A stretch of DNA of 64,000 nucleotides from Lautropia sp. SCN 69-89 (GCA_001724855.1 MEED01000008.1:62001-126000); one strand, 5' to 3'; positions 51,382 to 59,267 are shown, counted from the first letter of the stretch. Made by a program: numbers and translations. Notes: generated by a model not told the origin, from the sequence alone.

Positions 51382-51477
51382 GGCTGGCGGAGACCGAGGC
51401 GGCGCGCAGCGCAGACGCGCCAGGATCGCGCCCAGAGCGACGACCAGCTGCGGCCGCCACGCGCGGGCCCTCGGAAC

Positions 51478-51500
51478 AAAAAAGCCGCCCGTAGGCGGCT
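51478..51500 (-). terminator. intrinsic terminator after the 51.5-kb gene
   Basis: AGCCGCC (51483-51489), a CGTA loop and GGCGGCT (51494-51500) form a hairpin followed on the minus strand by six T residues (51478-51483). It lies 20 bp after the stop of the hypothetical gene. Confidence 0.8.
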
Positions 51501-51520
51501 CACTGTGAGACCCGCGCCGA

Positions 51521-51910
51521 CTATACGCGTCGCGTGTTGTACGCGAGCCGAGTCGCTTCGATCGGGTCCCACTTCTCCTCGTGGATTACGTCTATACCGC
51601 AGCCGTAAATATTGGAGCAGAGCATGTGTGCGAGCGCGCGCAGGTAGCCCTCGGAATGCGCCGCCGACCGGTCGCGCAAGTTCGCGTCGAAGCTCGCACG
51701 GACGGCGTCGACGATCGCCACATAGTCGTTACCATCCACGCCGTCGCCGAAACGATCCCAGGTCGCGTTTGAAATCTCCGCCGTGGCAAAACACAGCTCG
51801 CGGAAAGCAGCGGCACCGGCCCTCACCTCCCGGGACGCTTGCAGCGAGAGTACGCGCATTGTCTGCGCCGGCTGGTCAGTGACAACCGCAAGGGGCTTGG
51901 CGTTCATCAT
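51521..51910 (-). CDS. hypothetical phage-element protein
   Basis: A 129-residue soluble protein of mixed composition (for example TWDRFGDGVDGNDYVAIVD and AHMLCSNIYGCGIDVIHEE) with no family I recognise. AGGAG lies two bases before the first ATG (51910) and five before the second (51907); the second has the better spacing. It is downstream of the tape-measure gene, but a terminator between them suggests its own promoter, and it is followed by another terminator. It could be a cargo gene of the element. Confidence 0.65.
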   Translation of the reverse strand: MMNAKPLAVVTDQPAQTMRVLSLQASREVRAGAAAFRELCFATAEISNATWDRFGDGVDGNDYVAIVDAVRASFDANLRDRSAAHSEGYLRALAHMLCSNIYGCGIDVIHEEKWDPIEATRLAYNTRRV

Positions 51911-52030
51911 GGCTCCTGGTCAACAAGGGTGAGCGGGACCGACGGAGTTGGCGTATCGGACGTAGGACCGACGAGCCCTGACGGGCTCCCCCGCCGGCCC
52001 GCCCATAGCGGAGCACAGCGAGCGGGCATG

Positions 52031-52053
52031 AAAAAACCGCCATTGCGGCGGTT
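52031..52053 (-). terminator. intrinsic terminator after the tape-measure gene
   Basis: AACCGCC (52035-52041) and GGCGGTT (52047-52053) enclose a 5-nt loop, with a six-base T tract on the minus strand (52031-52036). It ends the leftward transcript about 80 bp after the tape-measure stop codon. A second small hairpin, GAGCCC-TGAC-GGGCTC, lies at 51972-51987. Confidence 0.78.
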
Positions 52054-52134
52054 GCCCGCCTACGTACCAGGACGCCAATCCCGAGCGCCGAAACCTCGGC
52101 GCTCACGAATCATGCTCCCGGCAGTGTCAGCCCG

Positions 52135-54108
52135 TCAAATGCCGAGGATGTACCCTTCGCCGCGCAGATTCGCCTCTCTGATTGCGGCTAGTGTTGAAGC
52201 CCGGATGTGCTCCCCAAACCTCGCCATCTGCGCGCGGTCGACGTTGCCGGCAAAGTTGTTCGTCACGTTGACGGAGAGCGACTTCCCACCAGCGCCATTC
52301 GGGATCACTGTCCCGGCGGACTTCGGCACGATCAATTCCGGCCCGCGCTCGCCAACCAGGTACGCCTTGCCGGGATAGACCGGGCCGCCCTCGGCGCGCG
52401 TACCGCCGAACAGCCCGGCGGCCCATTTGAGCCCCTCGCCCAGCCATCCACCGACATTGCCCGTTTTCGCGAAGTCGCCGAACAATGTGCGCGCCAGGTC
52501 CGCCGCTATCGCCTCGGCTGCAATCCGCTTGAGCATGGTCGAGAAGCTCTTGCCGATGTTGTCGAAGTTGCCGTCCAGCACGTTGTAGAGCTCCTGCCCC
52601 AGCGCGCTCTGGATGTTCTTGGCCGCCTGCACGGCCCAAGCGTCGGCCTCGTCGAGCGGCTGCATCGCTTTGGCCATACGCTTCTTGATTGCCTCGGCTT
52701 GGTCGTCGCTCAGCAGGCCGAACTGCAGCGCCCGCTCCACCTGCTCGAGTTGCCGGGTGAACTCGCGCATCGGGTCGAGCTGATCGAGCCATGCGTCTGC
52801 CTGCCGCTGCAGTGCCTCGACGGCATCGCTCCCGAGCTTCGTCGTGGACTTGGTGAGCTGCTGAACCGCCGCGTCATACTGCCCGGTGCTGATGGCGTTG
52901 TCGAAATAGAGCTTGTCGAGCCATTCCAGCGTCGCGGCGTAGTCTTTCGCCCGGGCCTCGAGGTCGCTGTACAGGCCCACAGCGGCGATCAGCGTGCGCT
53001 GCTCGTCGGTCAGCTCGGCTTGCTGGAACCGGACAGCGCCGGGCGGTTTAGTTGGCCCCGGCAGCTTCGGCGGCGCGGCCGGCGGCCGGCCGAATGCCGA
53101 GTAGTCGATGGTCGTCTCGTAGCCCAACATTTCCCGGCCAAGAACGCGCTGCTTGAGCTTCTCCAGCTTCTCCAGCTCGGCCTGCAGGCTCTTGACGTCG
53201 TTGCTGAACAGCCCGGTCCACTGGCCGGACTTCGCTCCCTCCAGGCGTCGCCGCACGTCGGCGATCTTCTCGTCGAGTGTGCCGAACCCTTTGATGTTCG
53301 CGGCGATGTCGAGCGCGTCAATGAAACCCACGCCCGCGGCACGCGCGTCCAGAAACCGCTGAGTCAAGTCCGCCAGCGGCGGAATGAGCCCCTGCAGCAA
53401 CTGAACCTTCAGCCCCTCGGCGGACTTCTCCAGACGGGTCAGGTTGTCATTGAACCGCTCGGCCGCCTTCGCCGCCTGCTCGTCGAACACGACGCCCAGG
53501 TTGCGCGCTTCCTCGGCCATGTCGGCGAGCCCGCCGCGCCCGCTGTTCAACAGCGGGATGAGCTTCGCGCCAGAACGGCCGAACAGTTCGACAGCATAGG
53601 CGGTCTTGGTCGAGCCGTCGGCGAACTCGCTGAATCGCTCGGCAATGTCCTTCAGGACGTCCTCTGCCGATCGCAGCGCGCCGTCGCTGCCGCGCACCTG
53701 GACCCCGAGCGAATCGAAGATCGCGGTAGCTTCCTTGCTGCCCTGCGCGACGTCGGCCATCTTCGAGGTCAGCCGCGTGACGCCGGTCGCAAGATCCTCG
53801 GTCGAGACGTCGGAGAGCCTGGCGGCGTAATCCAGCTCGGTGAGCGACTGCACGCCGATGCCGGTTTGCTGCGCGAGCTTGCCGAATTGATCTTGCAGGT
53901 CAGCGACGGCTCGGACCTGGCCGACCAGCGCGCCGACCGTGAGTGCACCGCCCAGCGCGGCGAATCCCGCCGTGAGTGTGCCCACGGCGCTGTTCAATCC
54001 CTCGATGTGGCGCGCGGTCCGCGCAGTCATGTCTTCGACACGCTTCAGCCCCGTCTCCATGCCCGCGAGCTTGGTGTTGACGTCGATGGTCAAGGCGGCG
54101 AATGACAT
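52135..54108 (-). CDS. phage tail tape measure protein, lambda type
   Basis: A 657-residue tail-length ruler and scaffold protein. The N-terminal part is helical with Ala/Gly-rich hydrophobic segments (AGFAALGGALTVGALVG), then the conserved SAEDVLKDIAERFSEF and ELFGRSGAKLIPLLN of tape-measure proteins. The C terminus has the lambda-H-type ending GGPVYPGKAYLVGERGPELI. It is short compared with many phages, which would mean a short tail. Remarkably, no other tail gene is next to it: upstream is a protease and downstream a terminator. It could serve a satellite, or be a leftover. Confidence 0.9.
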   Translation of the reverse strand: MSFAALTIDVNTKLAGMETGLKRVEDMTARTARHIEGLNSAVGTLTAGFAALGGALTVGALVGQVRAVADLQDQFGKLAQQTGIGVQSLTELDYAARLSDVSTEDLATGVTRLTSKMADVAQGSKEATAIFDSLGVQVRGSDGALRSAEDVLKDIAERFSEFADGSTKTAYAVELFGRSGAKLIPLLNSGRGGLADMAEEARNLGVVFDEQAAKAAERFNDNLTRLEKSAEGLKVQLLQGLIPPLADLTQRFLDARAAGVGFIDALDIAANIKGFGTLDEKIADVRRRLEGAKSGQWTGLFSNDVKSLQAELEKLEKLKQRVLGREMLGYETTIDYSAFGRPPAAPPKLPGPTKPPGAVRFQQAELTDEQRTLIAAVGLYSDLEARAKDYAATLEWLDKLYFDNAISTGQYDAAVQQLTKSTTKLGSDAVEALQRQADAWLDQLDPMREFTRQLEQVERALQFGLLSDDQAEAIKKRMAKAMQPLDEADAWAVQAAKNIQSALGQELYNVLDGNFDNIGKSFSTMLKRIAAEAIAADLARTLFGDFAKTGNVGGWLGEGLKWAAGLFGGTRAEGGPVYPGKAYLVGERGPELIVPKSAGTVIPNGAGGKSLSVNVTNNFAGNVDRAQMARFGEHIRASTLAAIREANLRGEGYILGI

Positions 54109-54146
54109 GTCAGTCTGTCCTCATTTCGTTTCGGATGTGCGGGCGG

Positions 54147-55103
54147 TCACGGCCGGGGCTCGAGCAGTTGCAGGCGAGCGTGCGCCAGACGCATGCGCGG
54201 CTCGGTGAATGCACCGGGCGAAGCGCTCGCCAGACGGGGCCTTGCGCCTCGTGCGAGCCTTTCGACCACCTGATCGAGCGTCTCGATGCCGTCGAGCATG
54301 CCGGCGCGCCTGGCGTCCGCGGGCGTCAACAGCCTGCCCTGCCCGAACCGCTCCCGGACGTGCTCCACCGACAGCCCCCGGTTTCCTGCGATCTGAGCGA
54401 CCATCTCTGTGTACGCCGCATCGACGAGCGTCTGCAGTTGGCGCCGAGCCTCTGAGTCGAGCGGCGCGTGCGGATTGGCCTCCGCCTTGAACCGCCCCGC
54501 GGTCACGTAGCTGATGCGGCGCCCGGCTTGCGCGTCGGCTGTGCTGCGGTCTTCGTGCATCACCACGACACCCACCGAGCCCACGGACGCCGAGGGCGTC
54601 GCGATCACCTCGTCGGCTGCGGTCGCAATCCAGTAAGCGGCCGAAGCAGCGCTCGCGTTCGCCACCGCAACGATGCACTTTCCGCGACCGCGCGCGGCCC
54701 GGATCACATCGACCAGCTCGGGGGTTCCTGCGACCGACCCACCGGGGGATTCCACGTCGATGACGATGTGTGCGACTGACGGGTCGGCCATCAGGGCACG
54801 GAACTCGTGTGCGAACAGTTCGGTGGAGGTCCCGGCCCCACTCGAGGTTCGGGCGACCATGTGCGCCCGGTGCGCAATGACACCATGGAGCGGCAGCACG
54901 GCTACCGATCGGACCCGGCGCGCCGACTCGCGACGAGCCGCCATCCGTTCCGGTGCTCCCGCGACGGCCGCCTGCACCTGCTGCGGATCGAGCCGAGCAC
55001 CGGACGCCCACCGATCGAGCGTGCCCGCCATCGCCGCCGCGAACGGCAGTGAGACGGCCCACGGCTGGCCGATGATCGTCTGCAGAAGCAGCGCCCCGTG
55101 CAT
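54147..55103 (-). CDS. phage S49 family (SppA-like) serine peptidase
   Basis: A 318-residue S49 peptidase of the kind that processes phage prohead proteins. VIDVESPGGSVAGTPEL is the conserved oxyanion region, NASAASAAYWIATAADE contains the nucleophilic serine, and VTAGRFKAEANPHAPL contains the likely catalytic lysine. Phage homologues normally sit between portal and capsid genes, but none is present here. It begins 3 bp after the stop of the coiled-coil protein gene and is followed after 38 bp by the tape-measure gene. Confidence 0.88.
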   Translation of the reverse strand: MHGALLLQTIIGQPWAVSLPFAAAMAGTLDRWASGARLDPQQVQAAVAGAPERMAARRESARRVRSVAVLPLHGVIAHRAHMVARTSSGAGTSTELFAHEFRALMADPSVAHIVIDVESPGGSVAGTPELVDVIRAARGRGKCIVAVANASAASAAYWIATAADEVIATPSASVGSVGVVVMHEDRSTADAQAGRRISYVTAGRFKAEANPHAPLDSEARRQLQTLVDAAYTEMVAQIAGNRGLSVEHVRERFGQGRLLTPADARRAGMLDGIETLDQVVERLARGARPRLASASPGAFTEPRMRLAHARLQLLEPRP

Positions 55104-55106
55104 GGC

Positions 55107-55781
55107 CTACGCAGGCAGCGCCTCGAACGGCGCGCCGATCAGGTTGCGGTAGGTGTCGCCACCGATCTCCCGGCACCGCTGGAGCGCTGCGCGCGCCGCC
55201 GCCTCGATTTCCGCGGGTGTGCGCTCCGAATAGCGCAGCGCCTCGAGCTCGTCGATCGCCGAGGCACAGAGTGCGGCGAGTTGTGACATGTTCGGGTTCT
55301 CCGTGTCGAGCCCGACCACCTCCGTCTCGCCAGTGAACCAGGATTTCCGAAGCCTCGGCGACTGTCGGATCAGCGTGCGGGCGTTGTCGCGCATCGCTTG
55401 GAGTGCCGCGAGCGCCCCGTCGAGCACACCGTTGCCCAGGGGGTCGAGCGCCTGCCTCAGCGCCCCCTGCTCCCTGCCGAGCCGAGAACTCGCTCCGTGG
55501 GCGGCCGCCATCGCGAGCCGCAGCCGTTCGTCGGCCGCACGGTGCTCGGCGTTGATGCGATCGAACGCGACCTGCGCCTCCCGCTGCACCGCCGACGCGG
55601 CTGCTTCCGCCTTCTCGGCGGCCGCGATCCGCTTACGGTGCTCCGAGAGTGCCTTGCGTCGCCGCTCGGCGCGCTTTGCGTCGAACTGCGCGGTTGCCTC
55701 GTCCAGTTGCGGTGCCAGGACGGATTCGATTCGGTCGAGCTTGTCGAGCCGCCGGTCGATCAGGGTCGATTGATTGAACAT
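55107..55781 (-). CDS. coiled-coil protein, paralogue 1 of 3
   Basis: A 224-residue protein of unknown function. The N-terminal motif RLDKLDRIESVLAPQL is followed by a charged Ala-rich coiled coil (about residues 30-120), a central LDPLGNGVLDGAL and WFTGETEV segment, and a C-terminal ELEALRYSERTPAEIEAAAR motif. The same order occurs in the genes at 56642-57358 and 58424-59152. It has the most diverged sequence of the three and lacks their C-terminal acidic tail. ATG at 55781 has CGGAG before it. It is 3 bp upstream of the protease gene, so it is probably co-expressed with it. Confidence 0.8.
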   Translation of the reverse strand: MFNQSTLIDRRLDKLDRIESVLAPQLDEATAQFDAKRAERRRKALSEHRKRIAAAEKAEAAASAVQREAQVAFDRINAEHRAADERLRLAMAAAHGASSRLGREQGALRQALDPLGNGVLDGALAALQAMRDNARTLIRQSPRLRKSWFTGETEVVGLDTENPNMSQLAALCASAIDELEALRYSERTPAEIEAAARAALQRCREIGGDTYRNLIGAPFEALPA

Positions 55782-55896
55782 GTTGACTCCGATTGGTGGC
55801 GCGCCTGACCGCGCGGCTTCGGCTGCGCAGTTGAGCACGATAGGAGCACACGCATCGGCGTGCGCGTCATGAACTTGGGCCGGCTCGCTGCAGGCA

Positions 55897-56088
55897 TCAG
55901 TGCCGGCCTGCGCGCAGGCGCGGGGGGAGGGATTGCGGCGTCGCGAGCTCGATCAGGACCGCGGCCAAGCGGCGCGCCGTCGCGGGTGAGATGCGCGCGG
56001 ACAGGCGCGCCTGGCCGATCACGACGGCGACCTCGAGCGGGTCCGTGGCGAGCTCGACACGGGCACGATCATGGGGACGAGGCTTCAT
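55897..56088 (-). CDS. small basic hypothetical protein
   Basis: A 63-residue product beginning MKPRPHDRARVELATDPLEV and ending in a basic tail. It may form two helices (VAVVIGQARLSARISPATAR). No family is recognised and no strong ribosome binding site is seen. It begins 25 bp after the stop of the 152-residue gene and all neighbours are co-directional, which is the main support. Confidence 0.45.
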   Translation of the reverse strand: MKPRPHDRARVELATDPLEVAVVIGQARLSARISPATARRLAAVLIELATPQSLPPRLRAGRH

Positions 56089-56113
56089 GATGAGCACGCT
56101 ACGCGCACCCCCG

Positions 56114-56572
56114 TCATGGCCGATGACGGTGCGCACGCCGCCGCGCCTTGCGGATCGCCGAGGGGCTGGTCGGGGCATGCCGGGCGCGCAATTCGTCGAG
56201 ATCATCGGAAAGACCCGGCGGGCACGCGCGCTCGCCCCGAAGCACCGCCGCTGCAGCCCGATCCGTGCCGACACGGGCCGCGAACGCCACGACGAGCCGA
56301 TCGCGCTCATGTTGCGCGATGATCGCCTGCGGACGGCGGCGCGATCCGCGCTCGGGGCGCACGCCGAGCCGGCGTTCGAGATCACCGCCGTCGGTGAGCC
56401 AGTCGAGCAGTGCCTGCCCGAGGTACGACGCCGCGTAACGCGCCGGCACCCGTCCCGCAGCAAGCGCGCGGGCCGCCTGCACCAGCAACTCGACCCGCTC
56501 GGCGCGATCCAGCTCCGCCGGCTCGACGAGCGGGCGGCCCCAGGGATCGCGTGGAGCAGGCCGAGCCGCCAT
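56114..56572 (-). CDS. hypothetical phage-element protein
   Basis: A 152-residue soluble protein rich in Arg, Ala and Asp, mostly helical in pattern (AERVELLVQAARALAAGR, YLGQALLDWLTDGGDLERRL). It has no recognised domain. Its ATG at 56572 is one base after the stop of a 23-residue ORF, which in turn overlaps paralogue 2, so all three seem translationally coupled. An overlapping frame on the same strand is arginine- and serine-rich and is not a gene. Confidence 0.6.
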   Translation of the reverse strand: MAARPAPRDPWGRPLVEPAELDRAERVELLVQAARALAAGRVPARYAASYLGQALLDWLTDGGDLERRLGVRPERGSRRRPQAIIAQHERDRLVVAFAARVGTDRAAAAVLRGERACPPGLSDDLDELRARHAPTSPSAIRKARRRAHRHRP

Positions 56573-56573
56573 G

Positions 56574-56645
56574 TCAGCACGTGGCCCGCCCAGCCTGCAT
56601 GCTCTTTCGGCGCCGGGCTCGACGGTTGAACTTGCGCCCGCTCAT
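56574..56645 (-). CDS. 23-residue basic peptide, coupled to its neighbours
   Basis: The tiny frame encodes 23 residues beginning MSGRKFNRRARRRKSMQAGR, of which about ten are Arg or Lys. Its ATG overlaps the stop of paralogue 2 as ATGA, and its stop lies one base before the ATG of the 152-residue gene. It may be a real peptide or only a device that carries ribosomes across the junction. Confidence 0.4.
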   Translation of the reverse strand: MSGRKFNRRARRRKSMQAGRATC

Positions 56646-57358
56646 TCGTCCCTCAACGCGGGCTCGTCCGTCGTGCGCTTGACCCAGGCCACAAAGGCCG
56701 AGAGGTCCATCGACCCGCCGGTGTAATTGCCCCATACGCCGGGGCCGCCAATTTGAATGCATCGCTCTTCCGCGGCTCGGCACCGCCGCTCGATTTCGGC
56801 CGGGCCGACGTCTGCGTAACGCAGAGCGTCGATTTCGACGATTGCGTCATCGCAGCCCTTGGCGGCCTGCAAGGGGACCGGGGTATCGATCTCGGTCTTG
56901 CCGGTGGGATAGAAACGCGAGCCCCAGAATTCCACCGTCCCGGTGAAGCGGACCTGGTTGCGCGCATGCTGAGCCATCCCCCGCAGGCGGGCGATTGTGC
57001 CGTCGATCACCTGCAGGCCGAGTTCGGCAAGACGCTGGTCCCACGTCGTGCGCGCCCGGTCTACGCCGTACGAAGCCGCCCAGGCGGCGGCCCACGCCTC
57101 GCTCGCCGTGCGCTGCGCGGCGCCCGCGGCCTGGGCCGCCTTGCTGGCCTGCTCGGCCGCCACACGGTGCGCGGCTTGGGCCGCAACAGCCGCCTTCTCA
57201 CGCTTGGCGATATCCCGCTCGCGCTCGGCGAGCACTTGCGCACGCTCGCGCGCGGCGGCGGCTTCCTGCGCCGCCTCGGCCTGCTCGATTTGCGGACCAA
57301 GGATGCGTTCGAGGTGCGCCAACCGGCGCACGGGATCTTTCTGGGTCGAGGTCTTCAT
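56642..57358 (-). CDS. coiled-coil protein, paralogue 2 of 3
   Basis: A 238-residue protein. The N-terminal motif is RRLAHLERILGPQIEQA, a coiled coil runs from about residue 30 to 105, then LGLQVIDGTIARLRGM, FYPTGKTEI and the C-terminal ALRYADVGPAEIERRCRAA. It ends in an acidic tail with FVAWVKRTTDEPALRDE. It is closest to paralogue 3, sharing FxPTGKT, DLSxFxxWxKRT and a conserved upstream leader. AAGGAA lies seven bases before the ATG. The function is unknown; a structural or DNA-associated role in the element is possible. Confidence 0.8.
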   Translation of the reverse strand: MKTSTQKDPVRRLAHLERILGPQIEQAEAAQEAAAARERAQVLAERERDIAKREKAAVAAQAAHRVAAEQASKAAQAAGAAQRTASEAWAAAWAASYGVDRARTTWDQRLAELGLQVIDGTIARLRGMAQHARNQVRFTGTVEFWGSRFYPTGKTEIDTPVPLQAAKGCDDAIVEIDALRYADVGPAEIERRCRAAEERCIQIGGPGVWGNYTGGSMDLSAFVAWVKRTTDEPALRDE

Positions 57359-57385
57359 GGTCGTTCCTTACGCGAGGGTGAAAGC

Positions 57386-57413
57386 GCGGCGCCGCGACCT
57401 TCGGGCCGATCGG
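57386..57413 (-). promoter_or_regulatory. conserved 28-nt leader of paralogue 2
   Basis: The stretch contains the palindrome GCGGCGCCGC, then CCTTCGGG and the palindrome CCGATCGG (plus-strand reading). The same 28 nt, with two base changes, lie before paralogue 3 at 59176-59203. It is 28 nt from the start codon. It may be an operator or an RNA element. Confidence 0.55.
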
Positions 57414-57440
57414 CGTTGCGCGGGTGAAGAAACTTGCTCA

Positions 57441-57686
57441 TCAACGCCCCTTGGGGGACGCGCCGGCATCGATCGTCGCCAGCTCGACAACAGCGCCATC
57501 AAGCCCGACCATGAGTAGCCGCGCGGCCAGTGGGCCGCTGACAACCCAATCCACCTCGAGGCGCAACGCCGCACCTTCGCGCAGACGCTCGTCGAGAGCC
57601 GCGCGCGCAGCCGGGTCGCGCGCGTGCACGTTGCGCAGAAAGGTCTTGATGAACTCGTCGATAGCGGCAATCGTGTTCCGGTTCAT
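57441..57686 (-). CDS. hypothetical phage-element protein
   Basis: An 81-residue protein starting MNRNTIAAIDEFIKTFLRNV. It has an amphipathic N-terminal helix and a C-terminal part that resembles beta strands (RLEVDWVVSGPLAARLLMVG). No family is recognised. It sits between the 70-residue gene and paralogue 2, all co-directional, with the start 30 bp after the preceding stop. The hydrophobic positions are spaced as in soluble proteins, not as a transmembrane helix. Confidence 0.65.
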   Translation of the reverse strand: MNRNTIAAIDEFIKTFLRNVHARDPAARAALDERLREGAALRLEVDWVVSGPLAARLLMVGLDGAVVELATIDAGASPKGR

Positions 57687-57716
57687 TTATCGTCTCAGGG
57701 CGATGTCTGGCGCGGC

Positions 57717-57929
57717 TCAGTCTTCGTCGCCACAGCTGCCTCGCCCGAAGTAGTGCGGGTCACGTTCGCGGATTTGACGGCGCCACTCCTGCGCTTGCGC
57801 CCACCCGATCGCGCCGGCAGAGGTCGGGGGGTACGGGCTCGGCCCGTCGTCCGCCTCGCTCGGCGCAAAACCCCAAGGGGGAACCTGCAGCTCGGCGCGT
57901 TCGCGCCGGACGCGTTCTTCAAGCTCCAT
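57717..57929 (-). CDS. small hypothetical protein following TerS
   Basis: A 70-residue protein starting MELEERVRRERAEL and containing PPWGFAPSEADDGP and WRRQIRERDPHYF. The start at 57929 is chosen because GGAGG lies nine bases before it; an in-frame ATG at 57953 is less well placed. It overlaps the 3' end of the terminase small subunit gene by 11 bp, so translation is coupled. No family is recognised, but small acidic proteins often follow TerS in phages. Confidence 0.6.
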   Translation of the reverse strand: MELEERVRRERAELQVPPWGFAPSEADDGPSPYPPTSAGAIGWAQAQEWRRQIRERDPHYFGRGSCGDED

Positions 57930-58329
57930 CGCGTCGTGCCTCCAAGATCGCATCGATGCCTCCGCCGCCGCGCTCGCGCAGCCGCTTGGAGTCGGGGACG
58001 TACCGTGCCTGTGGCGTCAGTCGTAGTTTCGTCGCCAGCGACGCGATGCGGCCGGTTTCGCGCGCCAGCATCCGCGCGGCCCGTTCCAGTGCATCCACGT
58101 CGTCGGCCCGTTCCAGCAGAACCGCCACCGCATCGGCCAGCGCCAGGTGACGCGCCAGGCTCACCAGCAGCGGCACGTCGCACGGCTGAAAATGCTCGGC
58201 AGGCTTCGACGCCACCAGCGCCACGAAATGGTTCCGCTGAGCTGTCGTAAGGGCTCGTGGCGGCCTCAATCGTTCGATGGTGCGGATCCCCGGCAGGACG
58301 CTCAGAGAAGCGCTGGAACGGCGTGGCAT
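57919..58329 (-). CDS. phage terminase small subunit, P27-like
   Basis: A 136-residue protein that fits the P27/terminase small subunit pattern: helical N-terminal DNA-binding region (LTTAQRNHFVALVASKPAEH), a central VPLLVSLARHLALAD, and the conserved end RIASLATKLRLTPQARYVP. TerS recognises the packaging site and recruits the large terminase. No large subunit gene is found in the window, which is unusual because the two normally adjoin. A TerS without TerL is a mark of some phage satellites. Confidence 0.78.
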   Translation of the reverse strand: MPRRSSASLSVLPGIRTIERLRPPRALTTAQRNHFVALVASKPAEHFQPCDVPLLVSLARHLALADAVAVLLERADDVDALERAARMLARETGRIASLATKLRLTPQARYVPDSKRLRERGGGGIDAILEARRDGA

Positions 58330-58370
58330 GGCATACCTCGGTTTTGTCAGCAGGTAGCGAAAGGACCGGG

Positions 58371-58421
58371 GGAGCGCGGTTTCCGACCCTCGAGCCGAAG
58401 GAATCGCGCCCCCCTACCCCC
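58371..58421 (-). repeat. copy A of a ~50-nt repeated intergenic block
   Basis: The stretch from AGCGCGGTTTCC to CGCCCCCCTACCCCC is repeated, with changes, at 59268-59320. It lies between TerS and paralogue 3 and ends at the stop codon of paralogue 3. The purpose is unknown. Confidence 0.55.
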
Positions 58422-58423
58422 TA

Positions 58424-59152
58424 TCAGTCGGCGCCCGCGATGTCGTGCACCGGGTCGCGGTCCGCCGTGCGCTTGAGCCAGTCCGCAAACTCGCTCAGGT
58501 CGAGCTCGCGCCACTGCAACCCGGACCAGAACTCACGTGCACCGCACGCCAGGACTCGGGCGATGGCGGCGCGGCAGCGGGTCTCGATCGTGGCCGGCGA
58601 GACGGTCGCGTCATAGCGCAGCCCGTCGAGCTCGGCCAGCGCCGCCGCGATCACTTCCAGGGCCGCCTCGGGGGTCGAATCGCCCGGCACGGTCTTGCCG
58701 GTCGGGACAAATCGACGCTCAGCGTTGCGCCACAGGACCGGCGTGCGCTCGTAGCGTGCGCGGCAGTAGGTCGCCAGGTCGTGCAGCTTGACCGTCGCCC
58801 CGTCGATCGCCCGCAGGCCCAGGTCGAGCAGCTTGTCGTCGAAAGCCCGCCGGGCCTTGCTCGCCCTGGCGTCGTGCGACACGCAGGCGGTCCATGTCTC
58901 ATTGGCGGCCAGCTGGGCGGCGCTCGCCGCAGTCGCGGCTGCGACCGAGCGATCCTTCGCCGCGGCGTGGCGGGCTTGCGCCTCGGCCTGTGCCGCGTCG
59001 AGCTCGGCGAGCCGTCGGGTGCGCTCGGCGAGCAGCTTGGCGCGATCGATCGCGGCCTGTTTGTCGGCGGCTTGTTCGGCTCGCTGAATCTGCGGGCCAA
59101 GCAGCGCCTCGATCTGCGCCAGCCGGCTCACGGGGTCTTTCACGGTTTTCAT
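58424..59152 (-). CDS. coiled-coil protein, paralogue 3 of 3
   Basis: A 242-residue protein. The order is SRLAQIEALLGPQIQRAEQA, a coiled coil (about residues 25-105), LGLRAIDGATVKLHDLATY, FVPTGKTVPG, LRYDATVSPATIETRCRAA and a C-terminal DLSEFADWLKRTADRDP. The shared architecture with the genes at 56642 and 55107, and the shared leader with the former, indicate duplication within the element. AAAGGAAGG precedes the ATG at 59152. It stands directly upstream of TerS. The function is unknown. Confidence 0.8.
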   Translation of the reverse strand: MKTVKDPVSRLAQIEALLGPQIQRAEQAADKQAAIDRAKLLAERTRRLAELDAAQAEAQARHAAAKDRSVAAATAASAAQLAANETWTACVSHDARASKARRAFDDKLLDLGLRAIDGATVKLHDLATYCRARYERTPVLWRNAERRFVPTGKTVPGDSTPEAALEVIAAALAELDGLRYDATVSPATIETRCRAAIARVLACGAREFWSGLQWRELDLSEFADWLKRTADRDPVHDIAGAD

Positions 59153-59175
59153 GGTGCCTTCCTTTCAGGGGAGAT

Positions 59176-59203
59176 GCGGCGCCGCAGCCTTCGGGCCGAT
59201 CGG
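59176..59203 (-). promoter_or_regulatory. conserved 28-nt leader of paralogue 3
   Basis: It matches the leader at 57386-57413 in 26 of 28 bases, including both palindromes. It begins 24 nt before the start codon. No sigma-70 promoter is evident within it. Confidence 0.55.
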
Positions 59204-59267
59204 GTCGCGGGTTGAGATTTGATTTGTTGATTCTTTTCAAAGGGGGAAAAAAATCTGTGCATGAGGT

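Noticed and set aside
51322-51882. 186-codon plus-strand frame starting in the gene fragment
   Set aside because: Only the first 20 codons are protein-like; the rest is antisense to the hypothetical gene at 51521-51910 and passes through its terminator.
52207-54105. 632-codon plus-strand frame over the tape-measure gene
   Set aside because: Antisense to a protein with clear tape-measure motifs and C-terminal signature.
55897-56580. 227-codon frame covering the 152-residue gene
   Set aside because: Its upstream half is Arg/Ser/Cys-rich shadow of the better 152-codon frame; only the last 63 codons, from 56088, were kept.
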